Notes: a model not told the origin generated them from the letters alone. Shown: positions 12,587-22,008, counted from the first letter of the stretch. The stretch: 22,018 bases of DNA from DATIJP01 sp964569185 (GCA_964569185.1 CAZMTP010000027.1:1-22018), one strand, 5' to 3'. Made by a program: numbers and translations.

Positions 12587-15500
12587 TTAATTAGTGACGT
12601 CATCTCTCCACTTTCTTCTTATTTCTGAATAAGTTGTATTTTCATAGCCATGGTCAACTAATGGTATACGCGCCTTACTTGTGACTCTATGAATGTTAGG
12701 AGAATGCGACTTTTTCATTATATTAAAAATATTTATCCAGGGAATTAAATCTTTTGAAGATACATAGTGTTGCACATCTAGATCTTCAGAAGTAAAAAGA
12801 AGAGGAGACCCGTATGTTTGCGCATTTACATGTGCTCTTCTCTCACTTGAAAGTAGTTTTGTTGCATTGAATAAATCAATTGCTCCTTGACTATGATGTT
12901 CAGTGAATAAAGTGCCTTCTTGATTTGACCCAGTTTTGTGCTCAAAAATATTATTTATGTAACTTGCTAATGCTTTTGAAGATTCCGTTTGAAACCCTAA
13001 CATGCCTTTAATAGATTCATACATATCTTTACAAAAACCTTGAGTTGCATTGTGGAAAAAATGCACAAGTCTATTGTTTTTATTTTTCGACCAATTTAAA
13101 GCGCGATTTTTCACCTCATCATAACCAGTTAATATACCATTTCCAGTGAGATAAGAATCTCTCTCATCCAATGAACCTTCCCCAACATATCCTCCTCTAG
13201 ATTTAGGGTAGTATCCTCGTTCTTCTCCTCTAGCACCCATCAATACATTCCCAATTAGCATTCCATATTCACGAATGATGGGTGGTAAGTGACTAGAAAA
13301 TGCTTTAATGCCTGAACCTAAATTACAAATTCCCCGATGCGCATACTCCAGCCCCGTCCTGAAGAAATCCAACATCATCTGCCCCATCGGCCCACGCTCG
13401 GCCAACGTTTCCAATCCCCACAAATCTAATCGGGTCAAGGGATCATTAAACACAAAGGCATACAAATTCAAACTATCAGCAAAACCTTTGGGATCGGGTG
13501 TCAACCACCTACCTGTTTCTGGCTCATAGTAGCGCCTGCCAAAGAAAACCATCTGAATCTCTTCATCAAAATGCTTGGACAGAAATCGCCACGGGTTATT
13601 AATTGCAGAAGTTCGAATTTTATTGCCATCCGCAGCATAAATTATCTCTTCACCAAAAACAGTATAGCGATAAGATTCTGCTACTTTACGAGTCTGCACA
13701 TCCACAAGGACATACACACTGCCCTTAATATCATGCGCAGGAGCATAGGCAACCCCTTCTAATTCTATCAGGACAGCTGCGCCGATTTCTGCATGGGGCG
13801 CAGAGCCAAGAACTCGCAATTGGTGTATCTTGCCCTCTTCATCAGCAGCGCCAATTTCACACTGCCCATCATATAAGAAATTTTGATGCGATTTCTTTTG
13901 CCAAGCCTGTTCTTTCCAAAGGTAGACTGTTTTAGTCAGACGGCGATGGAGGCCATCATAACTAAATTCTACATGAAAATGCTCTGCCTGGGTTGCTTCT
14001 AGCAACCTTCCCAAAGCATCATATTTAAACTGGATTTCTCCATTGGCGGTACTTTTAGTGAGAGGGCAGCCGTTCTTGTCATAATCATAGCGCGTTTTTT
14101 CTGTGGAAAGCAGCTCATTGGCAACATTGACCTGATATTCCGCATCATCTTTTGAAAGTCGGTTGTAATGAGAATCATAGCTAAATGTATGAGGAAAAAT
14201 GCTATCTTCCTCTGTTAGCTGATAAAGATCATCATATTTAAACCAGGCGACCTCCTCTCTTCTTATAACGTTCCAATACATTTTTTTGATGTGCCCTGCA
14301 GCATCAATTTCCTCAATGGTGTGGCGCACAAATGGAGACATTGCCTGGATGGTGCGCCCCAGAGCATCCAGCTGATACTGGATCTCTCCAAGTCCTCCAA
14401 TTATTTGCTCTTTAAGCAGATGCCCTGAAAGATCGTAATCGAGATAGCGATGAGTGTAGAGTCCGCGGGAAACTGCTCTTAGATACAGCGCATCGTAACT
14501 ATATGCAATCGTACTTTGATCGGGCAGACGTAATGCCGTGCGGCGGCCACGTGCATCATAGACATTTTCAAATGAAAATCCTGTTTCTAATGTTTCTTTG
14601 ATCACTCTTCCGGACGGATCTAACTCTCTTAATGTGGCCTTGCCCGACAGGCGATTTTCACAGGCCACCATCTGCCCCAATTTATTGTACTGAAAAGCAT
14701 AAGAAATAGTGCGATCCGACGCGCTCTGTTCTATCAGTCTTCCCAAGGGATCATATCGATTTTCTAAGACGGTGCCATCTGGTTTTGTCGTAGTATGGAG
14801 CTGCCCTTTGATGGTGTAGGTATAGCGTGTGATTTTCTGGTCGTTGCTCCCTGCGGCTTCTGTTAACGTCAAAAGCCTGTTTAACTGCCCATATTCCCAA
14901 AGCGTTGTGACAACGTGCAGGAGATCTTCCCCTGCATAAACTGTGCTTAATTGTTGAGACAGGTTACTTGCCGCATCGTAATGCATCTCTTCTTTGGAAA
15001 GAGTGCTACCAAAGCTGTTTTTTTTCTCGCTATAGATCAACCGGCCTAAAGCATCGCGGGACTCAATGGTCAAATTTCCCAATGCATCTGTATGTGTGCG
15101 TTGATGGCGCGCATCGTCATATTCAAAGCGCACTGTATGGCCGAGCGCATCGATTTGCATGATAGGCTGGTTAAATGCATCATAGCGAAATAGCTCTTTG
15201 ACCTCTTGCCCCGCAATAAATCGTGTAATGCAGGCAATATTTCCAAAACTGTCATACTCATTTTTCGTGCGTGCCAGCAACTCACCTTCGACACTTTCCA
15301 TTCTCTCATCAATCAGACGTCCTAAAAGATCATATTCTTTAATCGACAGTAAATTCTCTTTTTTCTCAATTTTTACCCTTCCCAATTCATCATAGGTATA
15401 TTCAATTTTCTCTCCTGCGCGCTCTTCTGAAATTTTTCGGCCTGCGCCATCGTAGACAAAGGTTGTTTTATGGTTCTCAGCATCGATTTTTGCCACTAGT

Positions 15501-18031
15501 TGAAAACCGTTATAAATGGATGTTTCCTCTAGGAGGAGCTCCTGAGAACTTGAAAAGATCTTTTTGGAAGTTTCTCTTCCAAAACCATCATAAGTGTAGA
15601 CTGCGCTCGTTCCCTGCTGATCGATCGCTTGGGCAAGTGTGCCATCTAAATTATAAATAAAGCGCTCTGTAGAGCCATCTGCATAAGTAATCGTGGCAGG
15701 CTTGCCATAAATATTATAACTTGTTTTAGTCACCTCTCCCTTAGGAGAGATCTGCTCGATTTTGTTACCTGCACTGTCATATACCTGCCGCGTACACAAA
15801 GTTCTCTTTTTTCCTTTCTCATCGAAAACCTCAGGCGATCTTTCTTCCAAAAGATGCCCGAAAGGATCATAGCAATAAGTGCTAGTTTCTCCATGAAAAT
15901 CGGTGGTTTGCGTCCGCTGACTTAAAAGATTATAGTGATGCTCTGTGGTCCGTTTTTGGCCATCAAAGGCGGCTTCCTCCGATTGGATCATGCGGCCTGC
16001 AAAATCATAGGTCATTTTCACAATAGATCTGCCATGAAAATCCTCGAAGGTGAGTTTATTGCCCAGTGCGTCATAGCTTGATTTTGCGACTTGGCCAAGA
16101 GCGTTGGACTCCTCTATCGGCCTGCCTTTATCATCGTAGGTGGTGTGCAAGCTATAACGGAATACACCATTTGCATCATACACATCTTTCTTGGTGACAA
16201 GACCAAAATTGCCATAGGTCAAGTGCACATAGGAGATGGTTTTTTCTTGATTAGAATGCAAGTCTAAGTAACGTTCATGGATCTCCTCTGGCATCCCATA
16301 GTAGGGCTCTTCAGCCTTGGGAACAATGACTTTGATTCTTCGTTCTGTTACCCCAGTAAGATCCTCTTTTTCTGATGCAGCGCCATCATCAATGATTTCT
16401 CTTACAACAACTAGATCACTGTTATAGTCATAAAAGGTGCGTCTAATGATTCTGCCATGATATAATTCTAACTTACTGGAGAGGCGGTTATAGGCAAAGT
16501 AGGAATACTGCACTCTGTGGCCATTTTCTTCTGCTTCAGCTGTGGGAAGATTGCGATTGTCGTCGGAATAGGCAAACCATTTGCCATAGCTTTCATTAGC
16601 TTCCACCTGACCATTGCTATGAATAATAAGAGGCGCCGTGCCATTTCCAGAAATATTTCCATAGATTCTTTCATGAATCATATTCCCTTTGGGATCATAG
16701 ACAAATGTGCGTGCACATAGCGCTCTTCCCGCCTCATCATGAAATGATTTGCAGAGTAAATTACCTTCACTATTCCAAATAAACCGTTCACTGTTAAAAG
16801 GAGTTTGAGTTCCCTCTTTTTTAATATAGCGCTCAATTGCTTCAATCATCATTGAAGAAGAATAGCGGTAAACGGTGAGATTCCCCAGAGCATCGTACAC
16901 TTCTGTGGCGCCATTGTTTTCTCCCCTTCTGCCCGGATGATATATAAAAGTGTGCGTTGCAATGAGAGCGCTGGTTTGTCCTATAGGACTTGAAAGCATT
17001 TTTACTCGATCGCAGCGTAGATCCTCAGAAGAGCCAATAGAGATATTTTGACCCATCACCTGATGATTTCCTATAGTGTAATAGTCCACATTTTGGCACA
17101 GAGATTGCGGGAAAGCGCGCCTAGAAATATGTTGGCCACCATGAGAATTTACAGAATGGTAATCAAAGGATTCCTCTGGCGCTGCTCTATTAAGAATTTT
17201 TCTTATTAGCGTGTACCTGTCATCGTCACTCCCCTTTCTTTCGCACTGGTAATGCACCTGATTTCCATCATTTGTAGTAAAAATGAAATCATCGCCGTGA
17301 TAATCAACATGAACTGATGCAAATGTTTTAGAATGATCTGGATTAGACGTATGAAATGCATTTATACGATGATCTTTACCGTACCCGTAATGGATCCTAT
17401 TTCCATTGGGAAGACGCTCCCACATTAAACCATAATAATAGGCCTCAATGGCTAGTTCGCCTTTTTTCTTCTTTTTCTTTTCTTTTGGAGGAATTTTTTG
17501 ATAACAGCGCTCTGACCCATTGCTGCCGTAAACCTTTACATATTTTCTATCAGGATTTACCTCAACACGATTATTTTTTAAGTTATAGCGTGCTCCTTTA
17601 TTGACAAATCCCCAGAGCATAGAGCCATCTAATTCCAAAGGGATCGGATGATGCTTATATTTCCCCTTTGCCAATTTTTCATATATTTTAAGAGAAATGA
17701 GATAACGCAATCGTGTGCCTGAAGGTTCAAAAACAGTAAAGTGGCCTAGGGGCCAAACTCCTCCGTATGCAATGTGCAAATGAGAATAAAACGAGAATCC
17801 AGCATAATTTCCTTTTCCATTTCCGCTAAGATAATTGCGAGGAATCACAATGGGTTCAACCCCTTGAACCACAACATCTGGGTTAGAGATAAAATAATCA
17901 CCTGTAATAGCGTTTACGGCATTAGCTACAAATGTTGAAGGTTCCCCTTCAGTGACAGCGACAACATAAGGATCTTTTGGATCGCAGAATAGACACGAAA
18001 AAAGCAAAAGAAAAAGAATAAAGCTGCGCAT
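12587..18031 (-). CDS. Sec-exported Rhs/YD-repeat protein with serine-hydrolase-like tail
   Basis: An 1814-residue polymorphic-toxin-type protein. Residues 1-16 form a signal peptide (MRSFILFLLLFSCLFC; Cys13 or Cys16 might even be acylated). The next 60 residues (AVNAITGDYFISNPDVVV) are the usual lead-in to Rhs repeats, not a PAAR domain. Many YD repeats (YDALGN, YDPFGH, YDGFGRE) run from about 350 to 1450 and should form the hollow Rhs shell. The core motif ends DPKGFADSLNLY...NDPLTRLDLWGL (1513-1540), where such proteins are usually self-cleaved. The 274-residue tail contains EHHSQGA with Ser1714, Asp1761 in KDLIPW and His1794 in DHGYENTTY: the order and spacing of an alpha/beta-hydrolase (lipase/esterase) triad. 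The tail DNA is more AT-rich than the core. Lipoprotein genes follow. A Lys-rich tract lies at 181-190. Confidence 0.92.
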   Translation of the reverse strand: MRSFILFLLLFSCLFCDPKDPYVVAVTEGEPSTFVANAVNAITGDYFISNPDVVVQGVEPIVIPRNYLSGNGKGNYAGFSFYSHLHIAYGGVWPLGHFTVFEPSGTRLRYLISLKIYEKLAKGKYKHHPIPLELDGSMLWGFVNKGARYNLKNNRVEVNPDRKYVKVYGSNGSERCYQKIPPKEKKKKKKGELAIEAYYYGLMWERLPNGNRIHYGYGKDHRINAFHTSNPDHSKTFASVHVDYHGDDFIFTTNDGNQVHYQCERKGSDDDRYTLIRKILNRAAPEESFDYHSVNSHGGQHISRRAFPQSLCQNVDYYTIGNHQVMGQNISIGSSEDLRCDRVKMLSSPIGQTSALIATHTFIYHPGRRGENNGATEVYDALGNLTVYRYSSSMMIEAIERYIKKEGTQTPFNSERFIWNSEGNLLCKSFHDEAGRALCARTFVYDPKGNMIHERIYGNISGNGTAPLIIHSNGQVEANESYGKWFAYSDDNRNLPTAEAEENGHRVQYSYFAYNRLSSKLELYHGRIIRRTFYDYNSDLVVVREIIDDGAASEKEDLTGVTERRIKVIVPKAEEPYYGMPEEIHERYLDLHSNQEKTISYVHLTYGNFGLVTKKDVYDANGVFRYSLHTTYDDKGRPIEESNALGQVAKSSYDALGNKLTFEDFHGRSIVKMTYDFAGRMIQSEEAAFDGQKRTTEHHYNLLSQRTQTTDFHGETSTYCYDPFGHLLEERSPEVFDEKGKKRTLCTRQVYDSAGNKIEQISPKGEVTKTSYNIYGKPATITYADGSTERFIYNLDGTLAQAIDQQGTSAVYTYDGFGRETSKKIFSSSQELLLEETSIYNGFQLVAKIDAENHKTTFVYDGAGRKISEERAGEKIEYTYDELGRVKIEKKENLLSIKEYDLLGRLIDERMESVEGELLARTKNEYDSFGNIACITRFIAGQEVKELFRYDAFNQPIMQIDALGHTVRFEYDDARHQRTHTDALGNLTIESRDALGRLIYSEKKNSFGSTLSKEEMHYDAASNLSQQLSTVYAGEDLLHVVTTLWEYGQLNRLLTLTEAAGSNDQKITRYTYTIKGQLHTTTKPDGTVLENRYDPLGRLIEQSASDRTISYAFQYNKLGQMVACENRLSGKATLRELDPSGRVIKETLETGFSFENVYDARGRRTALRLPDQSTIAYSYDALYLRAVSRGLYTHRYLDYDLSGHLLKEQIIGGLGEIQYQLDALGRTIQAMSPFVRHTIEEIDAAGHIKKMYWNVIRREEVAWFKYDDLYQLTEEDSIFPHTFSYDSHYNRLSKDDAEYQVNVANELLSTEKTRYDYDKNGCPLTKSTANGEIQFKYDALGRLLEATQAEHFHVEFSYDGLHRRLTKTVYLWKEQAWQKKSHQNFLYDGQCEIGAADEEGKIHQLRVLGSAPHAEIGAAVLIELEGVAYAPAHDIKGSVYVLVDVQTRKVAESYRYTVFGEEIIYAADGNKIRTSAINNPWRFLSKHFDEEIQMVFFGRRYYEPETGRWLTPDPKGFADSLNLYAFVFNDPLTRLDLWGLETLAERGPMGQMMLDFFRTGLEYAHRGICNLGSGIKAFSSHLPPIIREYGMLIGNVLMGARGEERGYYPKSRGGYVGEGSLDERDSYLTGNGILTGYDEVKNRALNWSKNKNNRLVHFFHNATQGFCKDMYESIKGMLGFQTESSKALASYINNIFEHKTGSNQEGTLFTEHHSQGAIDLFNATKLLSSERRAHVNAQTYGSPLLFTSEDLDVQHYVSSKDLIPWINIFNIMKKSHSPNIHRVTSKARIPLVDHGYENTTYSEIRRKWRDDVTN

Positions 18032-18142
18032 GAAAACAGTTAGGAATGGTAAATAAAAAAATCAGTTTTGCACAAACAAAATATTTAGTGCATAGATTAT
18101 CCCCCCTGTCACCAAATACCCATTTAAGCTATAAGGGTAGGC

Positions 18143-18937
18143 ATGCGATGCACTAGTTTCTGTACAGCTTACACCTATGATCTATCGCGCCTGCAGCAAG
18201 AGATGAAGCAGCAGGGCGATATTCACGTCTACCGCGATGTGGTTCATTTACAGGTCAAAAAAGAAAAGTTGGTGAAGGGCGACGTCTTTTTTTTCCATTA
18301 TGGAGCCATTGTTCTCTGGGGATTTTCTGTAGAAGAAGAGCAAGGTTTTTTGAAAGCGATCCGTGATTTTGAACGCAATCCTCTTTCCAAACTCGAAATC
18401 GATGAATTTACCTTTGTTCATGGACAAAATTTAAAAATTGAAGAAGACCAGATCATACTTCCCAACAAAAACATCCTCACCAAGCTAGCGATTTCTCATG
18501 GTATTGCGCAGTCGGTCAAGCTGACCCAGTTCGAAGATCTCCTAGAAAAAACGATCGAGCATACCAAGCAGCTTCCCATAGATCTTTCCAGCAAAGGCAA
18601 AATCGGCCTTTCGCAGAGAGAGATTTCCCGCAAAATGGGAGAGATTTTCATCGAGCGCAACTTTATCAATCTTCATAGTGAGATGCTCGATACCCCAGAG
18701 TTTTTCTGGGATCACCCCGAACTCGAGCAATATTATCGTCGCACCATGCACTATCTAGATGTTGCAAAACGGGTTGATATCTTGAACAAACGCCTCGCCG
18801 TCGTGCATGAACTCTTCGAGATTTTAAGCAACGAGCTCAAGCACCAGCATTCCTCTCGCCTCGAGTGGGCGATCATCTTGCTGATTTCTTTCGAAGTTGT
18901 CATCGCCGTGCTGAGAGATTTGTTCCATTTGATTTGA
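18143..18937 (+). CDS. RMD1/DUF155 family membrane protein
   Basis: A 264-residue homologue of the RMD1/RMND1 (DUF155) family. Eukaryotic members sit in the mitochondrial inner membrane and support mitochondrial translation; the bacterial role is unknown. The N-terminal half has family features such as GDVFFFHYGAIVLWGF (about 46-61). The middle is helical with ISHGIAQSVKLTQFEDLLEKTI and LDTPEFFWDHPELEQYY, the most typical family segment. The C-terminus RLEWAIILLISFEVVIAVLRDLF (239-261) is the expected single membrane anchor. The start has a modest site (AAGGGTAGG) nine or so bases upstream. The divergent rhs gene starts 111 bases away. The retropepsin-like gene follows after 31 bases and is likely co-transcribed, though its base composition is quite different. 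Confidence 0.9.
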   Translation: MRCTSFCTAYTYDLSRLQQEMKQQGDIHVYRDVVHLQVKKEKLVKGDVFFFHYGAIVLWGFSVEEEQGFLKAIRDFERNPLSKLEIDEFTFVHGQNLKIEEDQIILPNKNILTKLAISHGIAQSVKLTQFEDLLEKTIEHTKQLPIDLSSKGKIGLSQREISRKMGEIFIERNFINLHSEMLDTPEFFWDHPELEQYYRRTMHYLDVAKRVDILNKRLAVVHELFEILSNELKHQHSSRLEWAIILLISFEVVIAVLRDLFHLI

Positions 18938-18968
18938 TCTATTGAGCTAGAGTTGAAGGAAGAGCTTC

Positions 18969-20546
18969 ATGGCCTTTCTAAAAAAATGGAAAAAAATCCT
19001 ATTAGCCAGCATTGCAATCGGAGCTGGGACAATATTGTGGTACTCTTTGTCAACAGGCTATTTTGCTTCTTTCCCCGTTACCTATAATCAATACAATTAT
19101 CCTGTAATTGATGTAAAAATTGGTGACTATAATCATGCTTTAGAAGTCAGAATTGGTTCAATATTCCCTCTATTTTTAAGTAGAACTACCCTCGATCAAA
19201 CTGATAAACATTCTAATGGATTTACCCAGTGGCATGATGTAAATGGTGAGCATTATGAAGCCCCAGCTTACCTTATTCCAAAAATGAAAATAGGGAATAT
19301 GACTTTAACCAATGTCAGTGCGACCCAAACTTTAGAAAGTGAGGCGCTGGGAAAATACTTAGGAAGTGATTTAAACCTTTTCTTAGATTTTCCTCATTCT
19401 CGCATTATTGCCTGTAATTCATTTTCAAAATTGAAGGCAAAAGGGCTTGCTAATGATCAATGGATACAAGTTCCTTTTGAAACAGGTCGCGCAGGTATTA
19501 TATTTCAAGTAACAACTGATCTAGGAATACGCAATCTTTCGCTTAATACCACTTCAACAACTTCTGCAGTTAGAACATCGTTAATGCCATCTAGTGAGGG
19601 ATTTACATCTTCAACTTTTTCCATAGGAAAAAGAGAGTTCGGCAGAACATTCTTTCACTCTTTAGAATTCCCCGAAGCTCTTCATGAGACCGATGGATTT
19701 ATCGGAATGGATTTTCTTAAAAAATACGCTCTATATCTCGATTATTCCAATAAAATTGCCTATATTGAACCACCACATACTTATTTTGAATGCCTTCCTG
19801 TGACTTTTAGCAATTATGGCATCCCTATTATCAACATAAATATTAAAGGGAATATATATCCCTTAGAAATCGATCTAGGTAGTAGTTTTCTATTTTGTTT
19901 AAGTCAAGAGGTTCTGCAAAAAGTTCAGAAACACCCATATGGTAAAGCTAAGTGGAGTGATTTCAAGGGAAACAGATATAAATCTCCAGCATATACTATT
20001 TCAGAAATCAAACTTGGTAATCTAGTGCTTGTTGATTCGATTGTTACTGAAGAAAGAGAAGATTTTCACACTAATACAAATATGAATGGTTTTCCTTCAC
20101 AGCAAATTGGATCAATAGGCCGACCAATCCTTGAAAAATACAACCTATTTCTGGACTTTCAGAACTCATTAATCTATGCCAGCAATAGTTATTTTGATCT
20201 TCAACAAGCGGGTCTTGTTTCTCAGCATCCATTTGTTATTCCTTTTGACCTACATCCTGACGGCATTTTGCTTTTTATAAAAACGGACATGGGAAATTAC
20301 CATCTACTCCTAGATACAGCTGCTACACATACAGCAATTAGGTCGCCACATCCTTCTTCAACTTTGAAATTTGAACTCATGGGCCATGATTTTGGTGCTA
20401 GATCTATTATTTCTCTCGATTTAAATCCTAATCTTGATTACGACGGGTATCTTGGAATGGATTTTCTTGGCAAATACCCGATTTTCATTGATTACACTAA
20501 TAAGCTTATTTATCTAGACCTTCAAATGCGAATTTTAAAGAAGTGA
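18969..20546 (+). CDS. Membrane-anchored protein with four retropepsin-like modules
   Basis: A 525-residue protein with an N-terminal membrane anchor (LLASIAIGAGTILWYSL, about 11-27) and two homologous halves, each of two aspartic-protease-like units. Unit ends recur as LFLDFPHSRIIA (137-148), GMDFLKKYALYLDYSNKIAYI (246-266), EKYNLFLDFQNSLIYA (389-404) and GMDFLGKYPIFIDYTNKLIYL (496-516). The active-site positions read Asp302 (LEIDLGSS) and Asp449 (LLLDTAAT) in the second half. The matching positions in the first half are Arg61 (LEVRIGS) and Asn193 (LSLNTTS), so that half is probably inactive. The second half could form one working pseudodimer in the periplasm. AAGGAAGAG precedes the ATG, and the gene follows the RMD1 gene by 31 bases. 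It is strongly AT-rich. The substrate is unknown. Confidence 0.83.
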   Translation: MAFLKKWKKILLASIAIGAGTILWYSLSTGYFASFPVTYNQYNYPVIDVKIGDYNHALEVRIGSIFPLFLSRTTLDQTDKHSNGFTQWHDVNGEHYEAPAYLIPKMKIGNMTLTNVSATQTLESEALGKYLGSDLNLFLDFPHSRIIACNSFSKLKAKGLANDQWIQVPFETGRAGIIFQVTTDLGIRNLSLNTTSTTSAVRTSLMPSSEGFTSSTFSIGKREFGRTFFHSLEFPEALHETDGFIGMDFLKKYALYLDYSNKIAYIEPPHTYFECLPVTFSNYGIPIININIKGNIYPLEIDLGSSFLFCLSQEVLQKVQKHPYGKAKWSDFKGNRYKSPAYTISEIKLGNLVLVDSIVTEEREDFHTNTNMNGFPSQQIGSIGRPILEKYNLFLDFQNSLIYASNSYFDLQQAGLVSQHPFVIPFDLHPDGILLFIKTDMGNYHLLLDTAATHTAIRSPHPSSTLKFELMGHDFGARSIISLDLNPNLDYDGYLGMDFLGKYPIFIDYTNKLIYLDLQMRILKK

Positions 20547-20582
20547 ATGCAAGCACCCCAACTGATTTTCTTTGAAGTGGTC

Positions 20583-21863
20583 TCAGATAATAGGATGTTT
20601 CTCTTTCATGAATATATAGGAAATAAAGGAAAGAAGAGCAAAGAATAAAATAACCCAACTAAAGGCCCCTTCATAGTTTGTAAGCCGTGTTAAGTAAAGC
20701 ACAAGAACTGGCGTAAATCCCCCAACAATAGTATCCGAAATATTGAAACTGACCCCCACACATGTATATCGTACACGAGTAGGGAATAGCTCTGGAGTAA
20801 TATAAGAGAGCAAAGCTTGATTACAGCTAAAGAGGAGAGTAAAAATAACTATTGCTAAACTTAATCCAAGCAAAGAAAAGTGAGTCACAAAATAACTTAA
20901 AAGCATTAATAAAAAAATATTGCCTACTATGGACCATAGCAACATTTTTTTATTGTTTATTTTATCAGCAAGAAAGCCAAAAAAAGGTAGAGATATAATA
21001 ATTAAAAGCAACAAAATGCAAGAAATAATCAGAGAAGCTAGATGGTCGTTTTTTAACATCATTTTAAAATATCCGGGAGCATTAACAGTAAGAAAGAAAA
21101 TAGTTGAAGAATTAAATACCCAAAATAAAATTCCCCTGAAGAGCGCTTTTCTATGTTTATATAAAACTTGGAAGATAGATTCTTTAATGATACTTGAGTG
21201 TTTGGCCATTTCCTGATAAAGAGGAGTTTCATGTAATCGAGAACGGATAAATATGCCGCAGAGACCAATCAGCCCCCCAAACAAAAATGAAAGACGCCAT
21301 CCCCATGTAATCAAGGCTTGCTGAGATAAGAATAATTCCATAAAAAAACATTCGATTGTGCCAAGTAAAAGCCCTGATAAAACTCCAAAAGTGGCCCAAC
21401 TGCAAAAATATCGACGTTTATGAAGCTGAGCACTTTCATATAAATAGCAGAAAGCTCCAGGCAATTCTCCTCCAGCAGGAAATGCTTGTAGAAATCGAGT
21501 ACAAATTAGGAAAATAGGTGCTAATGCGCCAACTTGTGTATAAGTTGGTAAAAGTCCTGTTGTTATTGTAGGAACCGTCATCATCATCAATGAAAGGATA
21601 AATGCTCTCTTTCTTCCGATACGATCTCCAAGTCTTCCAAAAAAAAGACCTCCTAATGGACGCGCTAATAGACCAAGAGCAAAAATCAGAAAAGTGTTGG
21701 TCAAATTAGTGCTTTCAGTTTCGGAACTGAAAAAAAGCTTTGCAATAATTGGTGACCAGTATACGAAAAGATAAATTTCATACCATTCTAGTAAATTCCC
21801 AAAGGTAACTGCAAAAATCACATTGTGTTGATTTTTTCTAGAGAAATCCAAATCCAAACTCAT
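20583..21863 (-). CDS. MFS transporter, metabolite:H+ symporter (ProP-like) family
   Basis: A 426-residue inner-membrane transporter with about 12 hydrophobic segments. The opening VTFGNLLEWYEIYLFVYWSP is typical of the ProP/KgtP/ShiA group. The MFS loop motif RPLGGLFFGRLGDRIGRKRAF lies around 68-88, and LQAFPAGGELPGA in helix 4 matches the GQG-type GG motif of the group, here with AGGE. Substrates in this group include proline, betaine, citrate, oxoglutarate and shikimate; I cannot choose between them. Intracellular bacteria such as Rickettsia carry many AT-rich members. I use the ATG at 21861-21863, preceded by AAAGGATTG; a TTG one codon earlier is possible. It converges on the retropepsin-like gene with 36 bases between. 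Confidence 0.9.
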   Translation of the reverse strand: MSLDLDFSRKNQHNVIFAVTFGNLLEWYEIYLFVYWSPIIAKLFFSSETESTNLTNTFLIFALGLLARPLGGLFFGRLGDRIGRKRAFILSLMMMTVPTITTGLLPTYTQVGALAPIFLICTRFLQAFPAGGELPGAFCYLYESAQLHKRRYFCSWATFGVLSGLLLGTIECFFMELFLSQQALITWGWRLSFLFGGLIGLCGIFIRSRLHETPLYQEMAKHSSIIKESIFQVLYKHRKALFRGILFWVFNSSTIFFLTVNAPGYFKMMLKNDHLASLIISCILLLLIIISLPFFGFLADKINNKKMLLWSIVGNIFLLMLLSYFVTHFSLLGLSLAIVIFTLLFSCNQALLSYITPELFPTRVRYTCVGVSFNISDTIVGGFTPVLVLYLTRLTNYEGAFSWVILFFALLSFISYIFMKEKHPII

Positions 21864-21984
21864 CAATCCTTTGTTAAAAAAAATTTATAAAAAAGTTATC
21901 AATTCAACCCTTTACAAAGACTTTGCTCTACTCATACAGAAAAACTATTTATATATTATTAATCAACTATAATATTATGAAATC

Positions 21985-22008
21985 AGAGCAAATAGGTGAA
22001 TTTGCTCT
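21985..22008. promoter_or_regulatory. Perfect 9-bp inverted repeat upstream of the MFS gene
   Basis: AGAGCAAAT and ATTTGCTCT surround the loop AGGTGA, about 120 bases upstream of the MFS start. The half-site TTTGCTCTA appears again at about 21923. It could be an operator for the transporter gene or the terminator of a gene beyond the window (TATATAGTTTT follows). Confidence 0.4.

Noticed and set aside
18032..18142. A sigma-70 promoter between rhs and RMD1 (TTGCAC, 17 bases, CATAGA)
   Set aside because: Both boxes match the consensus poorly in an AT-rich stretch, so chance is likely.
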